Assembly: GCA_023390905.1 (NCBI GenBank)
Contig: JAEWBY010000025.1
Location: 1-64,000, forward strand
Direction: 5' to 3'
Length of the DNA: 64,000 nucleotides
Source: Pseudomonadota bacterium
GTDB taxonomy: Bacteria > Pseudomonadota > Gammaproteobacteria > Xanthomonadales > Xanthomonadaceae
Part shown: positions 1-8,796 of the stretch, piece after piece
Layout of the letters: the number at the start of each line of letters is the position of its first letter
Position numbering within the stretch: the stretch's first letter is position 1
Position numbers and translations under genes: made by a program
The notes under the pieces: model-generated
What the model was told of the DNA's origin: nothing
The model's database searches: none
Seen by the model: the letters and a program-made list of their open reading frames with translations, nothing else

Positions 1-7
1 GCGTTGT

Positions 8-1354
8 TCATCGCAGGTGTCCGATCGCGGCGATCCGCTGGCGCCACTGGCGGGCGTTGGCCAGCAGCCCCGCTTCGTCCATGTCCACCAGGCGGCGCCC
101 GCGCAGTTTCGGCTTGCCGGCGATCCACACGTCGGTGACCTGGTGGCGGCCGGTGGCGTAGACCAGCTGCGACACCACGTGGTGCAGCGGCTGGGTTTCG
201 ATCTGCGCCATGTCGACGATCGCCAGGTCGGCCTGCTTGCCGGCCTCGATCGAGCCGACGCGCTGGTCGAAGCCGAGCGCCTTCGCGCCGCCGAGGGTGG
301 CCGCGCGCAACGCGGTCGCGGCATCCAGCGCCGCGGCATCCCGTGCCACCGCCTTGGCCAGCAGCGCCGCGGTGCGGGTCTCGCCGAACATGTCGAGGTC
401 GTTGTTGCTGGCGCAGCCGTCGGTGCCGATCGCCAGGTTGACGCCGGCGCGCACGAGGTCGGAGGCCGGGCAGAAGCCCGACGCGAGCTTGAGGTTGGAT
501 TCGGGGCAATGCACCACGCTGGCGCCGCGCTGCGCGCACAGCGCGATCTCGCCGCTGGTGAGCTGGGTCATGTGCACCGCGACGAGCCGGTCGTTGACCA
601 GCCCGAGCCGGTCCATGCGTGCGATCGGGCGCTGGCCGAACTTCCGTTGCGACTCCTCGACCTCGTGCGCGGTCTCGTGCAGGTGCAGGTGCACCGGCAC
701 GTCGAGCTGGTCGGAGAGCATGCGGATGCGTTCGAAGTTCGCATCCGACACCGTGTACGGCGCATGCGGCGCGAACGCGGTCGCCACCAGCGCGTCGTCG
801 CGCCACTGGTCGTGCACCTCGCCGGCCTTGTCGAAGTATTCGTCGTCGTTGCGCGCCCAGGCGGTCGGGAAATCGATCACCGGCAGCCCGACCCGCGCGC
901 GGAAGCCGTGGCGCCGATAGGTGGCGGCCTGCACGTCCGGGAAGAAGTAGTTCTCGTTGGCGCAGGTGGTGCCGCCGCGCAGCATCTCGGCGATCGACAG
1001 CGCGATGCCGTCGGCGACGAAGTCCGGCGCGATCACCGCGGCCTCGATCGGCCAGATGTGGCCCTGCAGCCATTCCTGCAGCGGCAGGTCGTCCGCGACC
1101 CCGCGCAACAGGGTCATCGGGTTGTGGGTGTGGGCGTTGACCAGCCCCGGGACAAGCACGCCGTCGGGGCGCGACACCACTTCCGCCGGGTCGAAGCGCT
1201 TGCGCGCCTCCTCCACCGGCAACAGCGCGACGATGGCACCGTCGCGCACCGCCACCGCGTGGCGCTCGAGCACCACGCCGTGGGGTTCGACCGGGACGAT
1301 CCAGCCGGCCTCGACCAGCAGGTCGCAACGCTCCGCCGCGGGCGCTCCCGTCAT
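8..1354 (-). CDS. mtaD: TRZ/ATZ-family amidohydrolase, probable MTA/SAH deaminase
   Basis: 448-aa amidohydrolase of the cytosolic TRZ/ATZ (MtaD/SsnA) group, predicted to deaminate 5'-methylthioadenosine and/or S-adenosylhomocysteine to the inosine analogues. Visible metal-site motifs are NAHTHNP (His75 and His77), HLHLHETAHE near residue 220, a following VHMTQ, and GTDGCASNNDLDM near residue 315, the usual order for this superfamily. It starts with ATG only 2 bp after the efp stop, so it is probably co-transcribed with efp. An S-methylthioinosine phosphorylase homologue and hpt lie near the other end of the window and would complete a deamination-based MTA salvage route. Family assignment is firm. 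The exact substrate is inferred, since related enzymes act on guanine, chlorohydrolase substrates or SAH. Confidence 0.8.
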   Translation of the reverse strand: MTGAPAAERCDLLVEAGWIVPVEPHGVVLERHAVAVRDGAIVALLPVEEARKRFDPAEVVSRPDGVLVPGLVNAHTHNPMTLLRGVADDLPLQEWLQGHIWPIEAAVIAPDFVADGIALSIAEMLRGGTTCANENYFFPDVQAATYRRHGFRARVGLPVIDFPTAWARNDDEYFDKAGEVHDQWRDDALVATAFAPHAPYTVSDANFERIRMLSDQLDVPVHLHLHETAHEVEESQRKFGQRPIARMDRLGLVNDRLVAVHMTQLTSGEIALCAQRGASVVHCPESNLKLASGFCPASDLVRAGVNLAIGTDGCASNNDLDMFGETRTAALLAKAVARDAAALDAATALRAATLGGAKALGFDQRVGSIEAGKQADLAIVDMAQIETQPLHHVVSQLVYATGRHQVTDVWIAGKPKLRGRRLVDMDEAGLLANARQWRQRIAAIGHLR

Positions 1355-1356
1355 GT

Positions 1357-1923
1357 CTACTTGACGCGGGAGACGTATTCGCCGGAACGGGTGTCGACCT
1401 TGATCACCTCGTCCTGGGCCACGAACAGCGGCACGCGCACCACCGCACCGGTTTCCAGCGTGGCCGGCTTGCCGCCACCGCCTGAGGTGTCACCGCGCAC
1501 GCCCGGATCGGTCTCGACGATTTTCAGCTCGACGAAGTTCGGCGGGGTGACCTGGATCGGCGAGCCGTTGAACAGCGTGACCACGCATTCTTCCTCGCCC
1601 TTGAGCCACTTCTCCGCCCCGCCCATGCCGGCCTTGTCCGCCTGCACCTGCTCGAAGGTCTCCTGCTGCATGAAGTGCCAGTATTCGCCGTCCGAATACA
1701 GGTACTGCATGTCGGTATCGACCACGTCGGCGGCCTCGACCGAGTCGGTGCTCTTCATGGTGATTTCCTGCACCCGGCCCGTACGGATCTGGCGGTACTT
1801 CACGCGCGTGAAGGCCTGTCCCTTGCCCGGCTTGACGTATTCGGTGTCGGTGATGATGGAAGGCTCGTTGTTGACCAGGATCTTCATCCCGTTCTTGACA
1901 TCGTTCATGCCGTAACTGGCCAT
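1357..1923 (-). CDS. efp: Elongation factor P
   Basis: 188-aa EF-P, which relieves ribosome stalling at polyproline stretches. The sequence is full length: N-terminal KOW-like domain, then two OB-type domains ending in GEYVSRVK. The modification loop reads KPGKGQAF with Lys34 at the tip, the residue that EpmA/EpmB beta-lysylate; it is not the Arg32 form that EarP rhamnosylates. The start is the ATG after a strong AAGGAGT ribosome binding site; longer open frames upstream run through the divergent epmB promoter region. epmB is divergent, 105 bp away, which fits the lysylation route. The downstream mtaD-like gene is probably in the same transcript. Confidence 0.97.
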   Translation of the reverse strand: MASYGMNDVKNGMKILVNNEPSIITDTEYVKPGKGQAFTRVKYRQIRTGRVQEITMKSTDSVEAADVVDTDMQYLYSDGEYWHFMQQETFEQVQADKAGMGGAEKWLKGEEECVVTLFNGSPIQVTPPNFVELKIVETDPGVRGDTSGGGGKPATLETGAVVRVPLFVAQDEVIKVDTRSGEYVSRVK

Positions 1924-1983
1924 GGGGGACTCCTTGGGGTAAGACAAACCCGCCGCGATGCGCGGCTGGCCGGATAGAATGGG

Positions 1984-2009
1984 AAACCCGCCGGACCCGG
2001 CGGGCGTTT
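1984..2009. repeat. GC-rich hairpin between divergent efp and epmB
   Basis: CCCGCCGG and CCGGCGGG form 8-bp perfect arms around an AC loop, flanked by AAA on one side and CGTTTC on the other. It lies in the 105-bp divergent intergenic region, so it is transcribed in the 5' leader of one gene or sits between the promoters. It looks like a short terminator or leader structure. Function is not known. Confidence 0.5.
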
Positions 2010-2028
2010 CGTTTCTGCAGACCCGCGC

Positions 2029-3048
2029 ATGATAACCGCAGCCCCCCGCCCGATGCAGCCCGGCCCCGTGACGCCGCCCCGCTGGCAAGCCGCCTGGCGC
2101 GATGCCGTGCGCGATCCGCGCGAGCTGTTGTCGATGCTGCGACTGGGCGGGTTGGCCGATCGGGTATCGGCCGAGGCGGCGGCGCAGTTTCCGTTGCGGG
2201 TGCCGCGCGGCTTCATCGCCCGCATGCGCCCCGGCGATCCGCACGATCCACTGCTGCGCCAGGTGCTGCCGCTGGATGAGGAAATGCGGCCGGCGCCGGG
2301 CTTCGGCCTGGACGCGGTCGGCGATGCCGCCGCCCGCACGGCCCATGGCGTGTTGCAGAAGTACCGGGGTCGCGCGCTGCTCATCGCCACCGGGAGTTGT
2401 GCGGTGAACTGCCGGTATTGCTTCCGCAGGCACTATCCCTACGCCGAGGACACCGCCGCCCGCGACGGCTGGCGCGAGGCCGTGCAGGCGATCGCCGAGG
2501 ATCCCGGCATCGAGGAAGTGCTGCTGTCCGGCGGCGACCCGCTGTCACTGGCCACCCCCAAGCTGGCCGAACTGACCACCGCGCTGGCCGCCATTCCCCA
2601 TCTCAGGCGGCTGCGCATCCACAGCCGGCTCCCGGTCGTGCTGCCCGAGCGCGTGGACGCCGAACTGCAGGCCTGGCTGTCTTCGCTGCCGTGGCCGGTG
2701 GCGTTCGTCATCCACGCCAACCATGCGCGCGAGTTCGACGGCCACGTCGATGCCGCGCTGGCCCGCCTGCGTGAAGCCGGCGCGCACCTGCTCAACCAGG
2801 CCGTGCTGCTGCGCGGAGTGAACGATGACGTGGACACTCTCGCGGCGCTGAGCGAGCGCAGCTTCGCCGCCGGCGTGCTGCCGTACTACCTGCACCAGTT
2901 GGATCGCGTGGCCGGCGTGGCGCATTTCGAGGTGTCCGACGCGCGGGCGCTGGCGCTGCACGCCGCGCTGCGCGCGCGGCTGTCCGGCTATCTGGTGCCG
3001 CGGCTGGTGCGCGAAGTGCCCGGCGATACCGGCAAGCGTCCGCTTTGA
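2029..3048 (+). CDS. epmB: EF-P beta-lysylation protein EpmB (lysine 2,3-aminomutase-like)
   Basis: 339-aa radical-SAM enzyme of the KamA/EpmB group. It converts (S)-alpha-lysine to (R)-beta-lysine, which EpmA then attaches to Lys34 of EF-P. The radical-SAM cluster is Cys124-x3-Cys128-x2-Cys131 in the context CAVNCRYCFRRHYPY. LSGGDPL and RIHSRLPV are the conserved SAM- and lysine-site segments. The length matches EpmB (about 340 aa) rather than catabolic lysine aminomutases (over 400 aa). Divergent placement next to efp supports the role. EpmA is not in the window. Confidence 0.93.
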   Translation: MITAAPRPMQPGPVTPPRWQAAWRDAVRDPRELLSMLRLGGLADRVSAEAAAQFPLRVPRGFIARMRPGDPHDPLLRQVLPLDEEMRPAPGFGLDAVGDAAARTAHGVLQKYRGRALLIATGSCAVNCRYCFRRHYPYAEDTAARDGWREAVQAIAEDPGIEEVLLSGGDPLSLATPKLAELTTALAAIPHLRRLRIHSRLPVVLPERVDAELQAWLSSLPWPVAFVIHANHAREFDGHVDAALARLREAGAHLLNQAVLLRGVNDDVDTLAALSERSFAAGVLPYYLHQLDRVAGVAHFEVSDARALALHAALRARLSGYLVPRLVREVPGDTGKRPL

Positions 3049-3099
3049 GCGGGCAACGGCCGCGTTCGCCCCCCAAGCGTGTCCGTGGCGGCCATGAAG

Positions 3100-3116
3100 C
3101 CGGTTCTGCGAACCGG
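3100..3116 (+). terminator. Possible weak terminator hairpin after epmB
   Basis: CCGGTTC-TGC-GAACCGG forms a perfect 7-bp stem with a 3-nt loop in the epmB-fimX gap. No T-run follows, so an intrinsic terminator is not certain. Confidence 0.35.
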
Positions 3117-3175
3117 GCATTGGACGGCTCCGGCGTCATTCGTGTATTAAACGCGCTCCACAGGGGAAGCGCTGC

Positions 3176-5248
3176 ATGCAGATCGGCAAAGACACCACGC
3201 TACGGCTGACCATCGTCGAGGACAGCAGCGAAGACGCCGAAGCGATCGTCAGTGCACTGCGCAACGGCGGCATCGCCGTACGGCCACTGAGGCCGCTGGG
3301 CGCGGACGAACTGGCGCAGATGGTCGCCTCGCAACCGATGGATCTGGTGCTGGCCGCGCGCAACGCCGCCGGCATCCCGCTGCCGGGCGTGCTGGCCACG
3401 GTCGATGCCAGCGGCAAGGACATTCCGGTCATCGTGCTGGCCGACAGCGTCAGCGAGAACGACCTGCTCGGCGATCACGCCGCCGGCGCGCGCGGACTCG
3501 TTCTGCGCGGGCGGCCGGAGCACCTGCTCAGTGTCGTGCGGCGCGAGTGGTCGGACCTGGAAACCCGCCGCGCGGTGCGCCGCCTCGACGTGCAGGTGCG
3601 CGAGACCGAACGCCGCTGCGATGCGCTGATCTCCTCATCGCGCGACCCCATCGCCTACATCCACGAAGGCATGCACATCCGCGCCAACGAGGCGTACCTG
3701 GAAATGCTGGGCGTGGAAACCTTCGATGAAGTCGAAGGCCTGTCGCTGCTGGACCTGGTCGCGCCGCAGTACGTCAACGACTTCAAGCAACTGCTGAAGA
3801 ACCTCAGCAAGGGTGAACCGCCGCCGCCGCGTTTCGAGCTCGAAGCCCGCACGCTGGACGGCGACCAGTTCCCGGCCACGCTGGAATTCGCCACCGCCAC
3901 CTACGAGGGCGAGCCCTGCGTGCAGGTGGTGTTCCGTCGCCGCGAGGAATTCGATCCGGAACTGGCGCGCGAGGTCGAGGATCTGCGCCAGCGCGATGTC
4001 GTCACCGGACTGCTCAATCGGCCCACCTTCCTGCAGGCGCTGGAAGATGCGGTCAGCCAAGTCGCGCGCGGCGAGCATTATTCGCTGCTGCTGGTCGAAC
4101 CGGATCACTATCAGCGCCTGCTGCAGGACATCGGCATCGATTCGGCCGATGCGCTGATCGCCGCGCTGGCAGGCCGCTTGAGCGAAAAACTCGACAGCAG
4201 CGCCATCGCTGCGCGGTTCGGCGAGCGCACGTTCGCGATCCTGCTCAAGGGCAACCATGCGCGCACCGCGGCGCTTTCCGAAGAACTGCGCGCGGCGTTC
4301 GCCTCGCACGTGTTCAACATCGGCCCGCGCTCGGCCGCGGTGACGGCCAGCATCGGCGGCGTGCAGATCGGCGAGAAGATCGCCAGCATCGGACAAGTGC
4401 TCACGCGTGCGACCGACAGCCTGCAGACCGCCACCAGCCTGGGCGGAAACCGCATCGAGATCTTCGATCCGGGCGCTGTCGATCGCGCCGAGGAAGAGCG
4501 GGTGCAGAACTGGATCAAGCGCCTGCAGGAAGCCCTGGCCAACGATCATTTCGTGCTGCATTACCAGCCGGTGGTCAGCCTGCAGGGCGAGACCGGCGAA
4601 GTCTACGAAACGCTGCTGCGGCTGGATTCCAACGGCGAGCAGGTCATGCCGCAGGCCTTCATGGGCATCGCCGAGGAACATGGCCTGCTCGATGCGATCG
4701 ATCGCTGGGTGGTCAACCGCGCCATCGAAGTGCTGGCCGAACGCAAGCGCAGTGGCCACCTCACCCGCCTGATCGTGAAAGTCAGCCCCTCCTCGTTCGG
4801 CGATGAAAAGCTGCTGCAGCTGATCGCCAGGCAACTGGCCGCGCTCGATGTCTCCGGCGAATGCCTCTGGCTGGAAACCTCCGAGGCCAAGGTCTTCACC
4901 CACCTGCGCCAGGCGCAGTCGTTCCAGGCGGCCGCATCCAAGCTCGGTTGCCGGGTCGGCCTCGAACACTTCGGCGCAGGGCTGGATTCGTTCCAGTTGC
5001 TGGCGCACTTCAAGCCGACCTTCCTCAAGATCGATCGGGTGTTCACCGAGGATCTGATCCGCACGCCGGATCACCAGCAGAAGATCCGCGAGATCGCCGA
5101 GCGTGCGCAGGCCGCCGGCATCCTCACCATCGCCGATCACGTGCAGGACGCGGCGACGATGAGCTTCCTGTTCACCTCGATGGTCGATTACGTGGAAGGC
5201 AACTTCCTCGCACCGGCCGGACCGGCGATGAATTACGACTTCTCGTAG
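3176..5248 (+). CDS. fimX: FimX-like degenerate REC-PAS-GGDEF-EAL cyclic-di-GMP receptor
   Basis: 690 aa, the same length and domain order as Pseudomonas and Xanthomonas FimX, a c-di-GMP receptor controlling type IV pilus assembly and twitching. Residues 1-120 resemble a receiver domain but lack the phospho-acceptor (LVLAA where Asp is expected). A PAS domain spans about 135-260. The GGDEF domain (about 265-430) carries FGERTF near residue 347 in place of GGDEF, so it should not make c-di-GMP. The EAL domain (440-685) has YETLLRL near 477, EHFGAG in place of DDFGTG and ADHVQD in place of AEGVE, so it should bind but not hydrolyse c-di-GMP. The FimX identity rests on architecture and the pattern of degeneracy. 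No pil genes lie nearby. Confidence 0.8.
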   Translation: MQIGKDTTLRLTIVEDSSEDAEAIVSALRNGGIAVRPLRPLGADELAQMVASQPMDLVLAARNAAGIPLPGVLATVDASGKDIPVIVLADSVSENDLLGDHAAGARGLVLRGRPEHLLSVVRREWSDLETRRAVRRLDVQVRETERRCDALISSSRDPIAYIHEGMHIRANEAYLEMLGVETFDEVEGLSLLDLVAPQYVNDFKQLLKNLSKGEPPPPRFELEARTLDGDQFPATLEFATATYEGEPCVQVVFRRREEFDPELAREVEDLRQRDVVTGLLNRPTFLQALEDAVSQVARGEHYSLLLVEPDHYQRLLQDIGIDSADALIAALAGRLSEKLDSSAIAARFGERTFAILLKGNHARTAALSEELRAAFASHVFNIGPRSAAVTASIGGVQIGEKIASIGQVLTRATDSLQTATSLGGNRIEIFDPGAVDRAEEERVQNWIKRLQEALANDHFVLHYQPVVSLQGETGEVYETLLRLDSNGEQVMPQAFMGIAEEHGLLDAIDRWVVNRAIEVLAERKRSGHLTRLIVKVSPSSFGDEKLLQLIARQLAALDVSGECLWLETSEAKVFTHLRQAQSFQAAASKLGCRVGLEHFGAGLDSFQLLAHFKPTFLKIDRVFTEDLIRTPDHQQKIREIAERAQAAGILTIADHVQDAATMSFLFTSMVDYVEGNFLAPAGPAMNYDFS

Positions 5249-5327
5249 ATCTGCGGTTGCGGCATCGAGGATGGGGATTCGTCGCGCCTGCGGGCGCTGC
5301 CGGCGAATCCTTATCCACCATTACGCC

Positions 5328-5358
5328 AAAGAAGCCCCCGCCAAGGCGGGGCTTCTTT
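5328..5358. terminator. Bidirectional intrinsic terminator between fimX and htpX
   Basis: AAAGAAGCCCC(C)GCC and GGCGGGGCTTCTTT form a near-perfect 14-bp stem with an AA loop and T-runs in both directions. It sits exactly between the convergent genes; its last base is the first base of the htpX stop codon. Confidence 0.9.
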
Positions 5359-6227
5359 CATTGCGCGGCACGCAACGCGGCGATGCGCTGCTCCAGCGGC
5401 GGATGACTGAGGAACAGGCGCTTCAGTCCCTGTCCGATGCCGCCGTTGATGCCGAACGCTTCGACCTGCGCCGGCAGCGTGCTGGCGCCGTGCTGGGCAT
5501 TGAGACGTTCAAGCGCGGCGATCATCTTCTGCCGGCCAGCCAGGCTGGCGCCACCTGCGTCGGCGCGGAACTCGCGGCGGCGCGAGAACCACATCGCGAT
5601 CATCGTGGCGAACAGGCCGAACACGATTTCCAGCACCATCACGATCGCGTAGTAAGCGAAACCACGTCCGCCCCCTTCGCGATTGCCGGACAGGTAGGTA
5701 TCGACGATGCCGCCGACCACGCGCGCCAGCACGATGACGAACGTATTGAGCACACCCTGCAACAGCGCCATCGTCACCATGTCGCCGTTGGCGACGTGGC
5801 TGACTTCGTGCCCGAGCACGGCTTCGGCCTCGTCACGGTTCATCGCGCGCAGCAGGCCGGTCGATACCGCGACGAGCGCGTTGTTGCGATTGGCGCCGGT
5901 GGCGAAGGCGTTGATTTCCGGGCCGTCATAGATCGCCACCTGCGGCATGCCGATGCCGGCCGCCTGCGCCTGGCGCTGGACGGTCGCGAGCAGCCATTGC
6001 TCGGCTTCATTGCGCGGCCGCTCGATCACCTGCGCGCCGGTGGCGCGCAAGGCCATCGTCTTGGACAGCAGCAGCGAAATCAGCGAGCCGCCGAAGCCGA
6101 AGATCGCGGCCATCACCAGCAGGCCGGACATCTGCGACGGATTGACGCCCAGAATCGACATCACGATGCTCGCAAGGACCAGCACCGCGATATTGGTGGC
6201 AAGAAAAAGGGCGATACGGCTGAACAC
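5358..6227 (-). CDS. htpX: Protease HtpX
   Basis: 289-aa inner-membrane zinc metalloprotease (M48B) that degrades misfolded membrane proteins, in partnership with FtsH in E. coli. The zinc motif is His140-Glu-Val-Ser-His144 (LGHEVSHVANGD). Two N-terminal membrane helices (about 4-25 and 35-55) precede the protease core and further hydrophobic segments follow (near 155-180 and 190-215). The start is a GTG giving MFSRIALFLATNIAV, which matches the usual 285-295 aa length. The open frame extends about 100 codons further upstream but that extension has no HtpX character. Its 3' end shares a terminator with the convergent fimX-like gene. Confidence 0.95.
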   Translation of the reverse strand: MFSRIALFLATNIAVLVLASIVMSILGVNPSQMSGLLVMAAIFGFGGSLISLLLSKTMALRATGAQVIERPRNEAEQWLLATVQRQAQAAGIGMPQVAIYDGPEINAFATGANRNNALVAVSTGLLRAMNRDEAEAVLGHEVSHVANGDMVTMALLQGVLNTFVIVLARVVGGIVDTYLSGNREGGGRGFAYYAIVMVLEIVFGLFATMIAMWFSRRREFRADAGGASLAGRQKMIAALERLNAQHGASTLPAQVEAFGINGGIGQGLKRLFLSHPPLEQRIAALRAAQ

Positions 6228-6331
6228 GGGTGACTCCGGACTTCGTATGGGTTCACGCGCGTTGTGCGGCCGGGGCGACTTGAATTCAAGCACGTAGCTG
6301 ACCGAGGATTCAGCTTTCACTGTCCACGCCC

Positions 6332-7243
6332 ATGCCTGATCTGCCTGTCTACCGCGGACGTTTCGCGCCCTCGCCCACCGGCCCGCTGCATCCGGGCTCG
6401 CTGTTCGCCGCACTGGGAAGCTGGCTGCTCGCGCGTCATGCGCAGGGCGAATGGTGGGTGCGGGTGGAAGACGTCGATGGCCCGCGCGAAGTGCCCGGCG
6501 CTGCCGATCTGCAACTGCGCACGCTGGCCGCGTTCGGACTGTCACCCGATGGACCGGTGATCTGGCAGAGCCGGCGCGGTGATCGTTATCAGCAGGTGCT
6601 CGATCGATTGCTCGCGCAGGGCGATGCGTTCGAATGCCATTGCAGCCGCGCCGACCTCGCGGCCACCGGCGGCGTGCACCACCGATGCGTGGCCGGCGTG
6701 CGGCGCGCGCAACCGGCGATCAGGCTGCGGATCCGGCCCGGCACGGTCATCGGTTTCGAGGACGGATTGCAGGGCCGGTACGAACAGGACGTCCACGCGA
6801 CGGTCGGCGACGTGGTGCTCAAGCGCGCCGATGGCTGCTGGGCCTATCAGTTCGCCGTCGTGGTGGATGACGCCGATCAAGGCATCACCGACGTGGTGCG
6901 CGGGGCGGACCTGCTCGACTCCACGCCGCGGCAGATTCATCTGCAGCAACGCCTGGGTTTTGCCGTGCCGCGCCATCTGCACCTGCCGCTGATCGTGGGC
7001 GAGGATGGCCAGAAACTTTCCAAGTCGATGGCCGCCGCGCCGATCGATCCGCTTGATCCGCTGCCGGCGCTGCGGCTGGCGTGGCAGGCCCTGGGCCAAT
7101 CGCCCGCGCCGATGCCACGCAGCGGCGACGCGCAGGACTGGCTGGCGCGCGCGGTGCGGGAATTCCGCCCCGAACGGCTGCCCCGCTGCCCGTCATTGCC
7201 GGCCGCTGCGCTGCACAACACGCCGGCCCCATCGGCTGTCTAG
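6332..7243 (+). CDS. gluQ: Glutamyl-Q tRNA(Asp) synthetase
   Basis: 303-aa truncated GluRS paralogue. It activates glutamate and transfers it to queuosine at the wobble position of tRNA-Asp. It has the class I catalytic fold with FAPSPTGPLHPGS (the HIGH-type motif, residues 11-23) and KLSKS near residue 228, a zinc site built from CHCSRAD and HHRC, and no anticodon-binding domain, which separates it from full-length GltX (about 470 aa). The dksA gene that often precedes gluQ is not upstream here; htpX is divergent. Confidence 0.93.
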   Translation: MPDLPVYRGRFAPSPTGPLHPGSLFAALGSWLLARHAQGEWWVRVEDVDGPREVPGAADLQLRTLAAFGLSPDGPVIWQSRRGDRYQQVLDRLLAQGDAFECHCSRADLAATGGVHHRCVAGVRRAQPAIRLRIRPGTVIGFEDGLQGRYEQDVHATVGDVVLKRADGCWAYQFAVVVDDADQGITDVVRGADLLDSTPRQIHLQQRLGFAVPRHLHLPLIVGEDGQKLSKSMAAAPIDPLDPLPALRLAWQALGQSPAPMPRSGDAQDWLARAVREFRPERLPRCPSLPAAALHNTPAPSAV

Positions 7244-7288
7244 AATCGAATCGCCGCATTCGCGGCCCCCACCATCCGGAGATTCCAC

Positions 7289-8029
7289 ATGACTTCCCGC
7301 GTTGCGCTGGTCACCGGCGGCACCGGCGGTATCGGCACCGCCATCTGCAAGAAGCTGTCCAGCCTCGGCCACCGCGTGGCCACCAACTACCGCAACGAGG
7401 AAAAGGCGCGCGCCTGGCAGGAACAGATGCGCGCGCAGGGGCACGAGATCGCGATCTTCCCCGGCGACGTCACCTCGGCCGAAGATGCCGAAGCACTGGT
7501 TCGCCGCGTCGAAGCCGAACTGGGCCCGGTGGAAATCCTGATCAACAACGCCGGCATCACCCGCGACACGACCTTCCATCGCATGACCGCGCTGCAATGG
7601 AACGAGGTGATCAACACCAACCTCAACTCGGTGTTCAACATGACGCGGCCGGTGATCGAGGGCATGCGCGATCGCAAGTGGGGCCGGATCATCCAGATCA
7701 GCTCGATCAACGGCCTGAAAGGCCAGTACGGACAGGCCAACTACGCGGCGGCCAAGGCCGGCATGCATGGCTTCACGATTTCGCTCGCGCGCGAGAACGC
7801 CAAGCTCGGGATCACCGTCAACACCGTGTCCCCCGGCTATGTCGCCACTGACATGGTGATGGCCGTGCCCGAAGACGTACGCGCCAAGATCGCCGCCGAC
7901 ATCCCCACCGGGCGCCTGGGCAATCCGGAGGAAATCGCCTATGCGGTGGCCTTCCTGGTCTCCGAGGAAGCCGGCTGGATCACCGGCTCGAATCTGGACA
8001 TCAACGGCGGGCACCACATGGGGTGGTGA
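7289..8029 (+). CDS. phbB: Acetoacetyl-CoA reductase (first copy)
   Basis: 246-aa short-chain dehydrogenase expected to reduce acetoacetyl-CoA to (R)-3-hydroxybutyryl-CoA with NADPH, the second step of polyhydroxybutyrate synthesis. The nucleotide-binding motif is GGTGGIG (residues 10-16), followed by NNAGITRD, and the catalytic Tyr152-x3-Lys156 lies in NYAAAK. The length and the TRDTTFHRM segment favour PhbB over FabG. A CCGGAGAT ribosome binding site precedes the ATG. It is followed by phaR and a second paralogue. Confidence 0.87.
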   Translation: MTSRVALVTGGTGGIGTAICKKLSSLGHRVATNYRNEEKARAWQEQMRAQGHEIAIFPGDVTSAEDAEALVRRVEAELGPVEILINNAGITRDTTFHRMTALQWNEVINTNLNSVFNMTRPVIEGMRDRKWGRIIQISSINGLKGQYGQANYAAAKAGMHGFTISLARENAKLGITVNTVSPGYVATDMVMAVPEDVRAKIAADIPTGRLGNPEEIAYAVAFLVSEEAGWITGSNLDINGGHHMGW

Positions 8030-8181
8030 AGCGGAGCCGGCTCGAGACTCCGCCATGCTGCATCCGCATCGCGCAGCAAAACAGCCCCACGCCCAACCGC
8101 CGAATTCGACGTTGCGCGCTGCGCTTTCCTGAACAGGGGACCCCTGACCAACGCCTGTTGCAAGGGCTGTTGCGCTGCGTC

Positions 8182-8195
8182 ATGCTGCGCAGCAT
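8182..8195. promoter_or_regulatory. Perfect palindrome upstream of phaR, candidate PhaR operator
   Basis: ATGCTGCGCAGCAT is a perfect 14-bp palindrome ending 21 bp before the phaR start codon, with another GCTGCG just upstream. PhaR proteins bind CTGC/GCAG-type sites in some bacteria and repress their own gene. Assignment as an autoregulatory operator is inference. Confidence 0.45.
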
Positions 8196-8216
8196 AACGG
8201 TCTGAGTGATTGGTAC

Positions 8217-8723
8217 ATGGCTGCGATCCGCATCATCAAGAAGTATCCGAACCGCCGTCTCTACGACACCGAAATTTCCAGTTACATCACCATCGAGGAT
8301 GTCCGCCAGTTGATCGTCGACGGCGAGGACTTCGAAGTGCGCGACGCCAAGACCGGCGACGATCTGACCCGCACGGTGCTGCTGCAGATCATCAGTGAAC
8401 AGGAACAGGACGGCGAGCCGGTGCTGTCCACGCAGTTGCTCAGCCAGATCATCCGTTTCTACGGCGATTCGCTGCAGGGCTTCATGGGCAACTACCTGGA
8501 GCGCAGCATGCAGATCTTCATGGATCAGCAGCAGCAGTTCCGCAGCCAGATGGGCAACCTGCTCGGCCAGACGCCCTGGACGATGATGAACCAGTTGACC
8601 GAGCGCAATCTCGAACTCTGGCAGGAATTCCAGCGCAACCTCAGTGGCGGTGGCCTCGGCCGCCCGACCACGGTCAAGCCGAAGGAGCCGCCGCGCGATA
8701 CTCCGAAAACCCGCGCGCGCTGA
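8217..8723 (+). CDS. phaR: PHB synthesis repressor PhaR
   Basis: 168-aa regulator of polyhydroxyalkanoate metabolism that binds both DNA and PHB granules. The N-terminal 60 residues are the typical PHB/PHA accumulation DNA-binding domain (RIIKKYPNRRLYDTEISSYI), followed by the PHB accumulation regulatory domain with LSQIIRFYGDSLQGFMGNYL and a Gln-rich amphipathic segment near residues 95-115. It sits between two phbB-like genes. A rho-independent terminator follows immediately, so the downstream reductase probably has its own promoter. Confidence 0.93.
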   Translation: MAAIRIIKKYPNRRLYDTEISSYITIEDVRQLIVDGEDFEVRDAKTGDDLTRTVLLQIISEQEQDGEPVLSTQLLSQIIRFYGDSLQGFMGNYLERSMQIFMDQQQQFRSQMGNLLGQTPWTMMNQLTERNLELWQEFQRNLSGGGLGRPTTVKPKEPPRDTPKTRAR

Positions 8724-8740
8724 TCCACGTTGTTCCGTCC

Positions 8741-8769
8741 AAGCCCGCATCGATCGATGCGGGCTTTTT
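8741..8769 (+). terminator. Intrinsic terminator after phaR
   Basis: AAGCCCGCATCGA and TCGATGCGGGCTT form a perfect palindromic stem followed by TTTTT, 18 bp after the phaR stop. Confidence 0.92.
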
Positions 8770-8796
8770 GATGTCTTCGTTCAAGGAAATCCCTCG

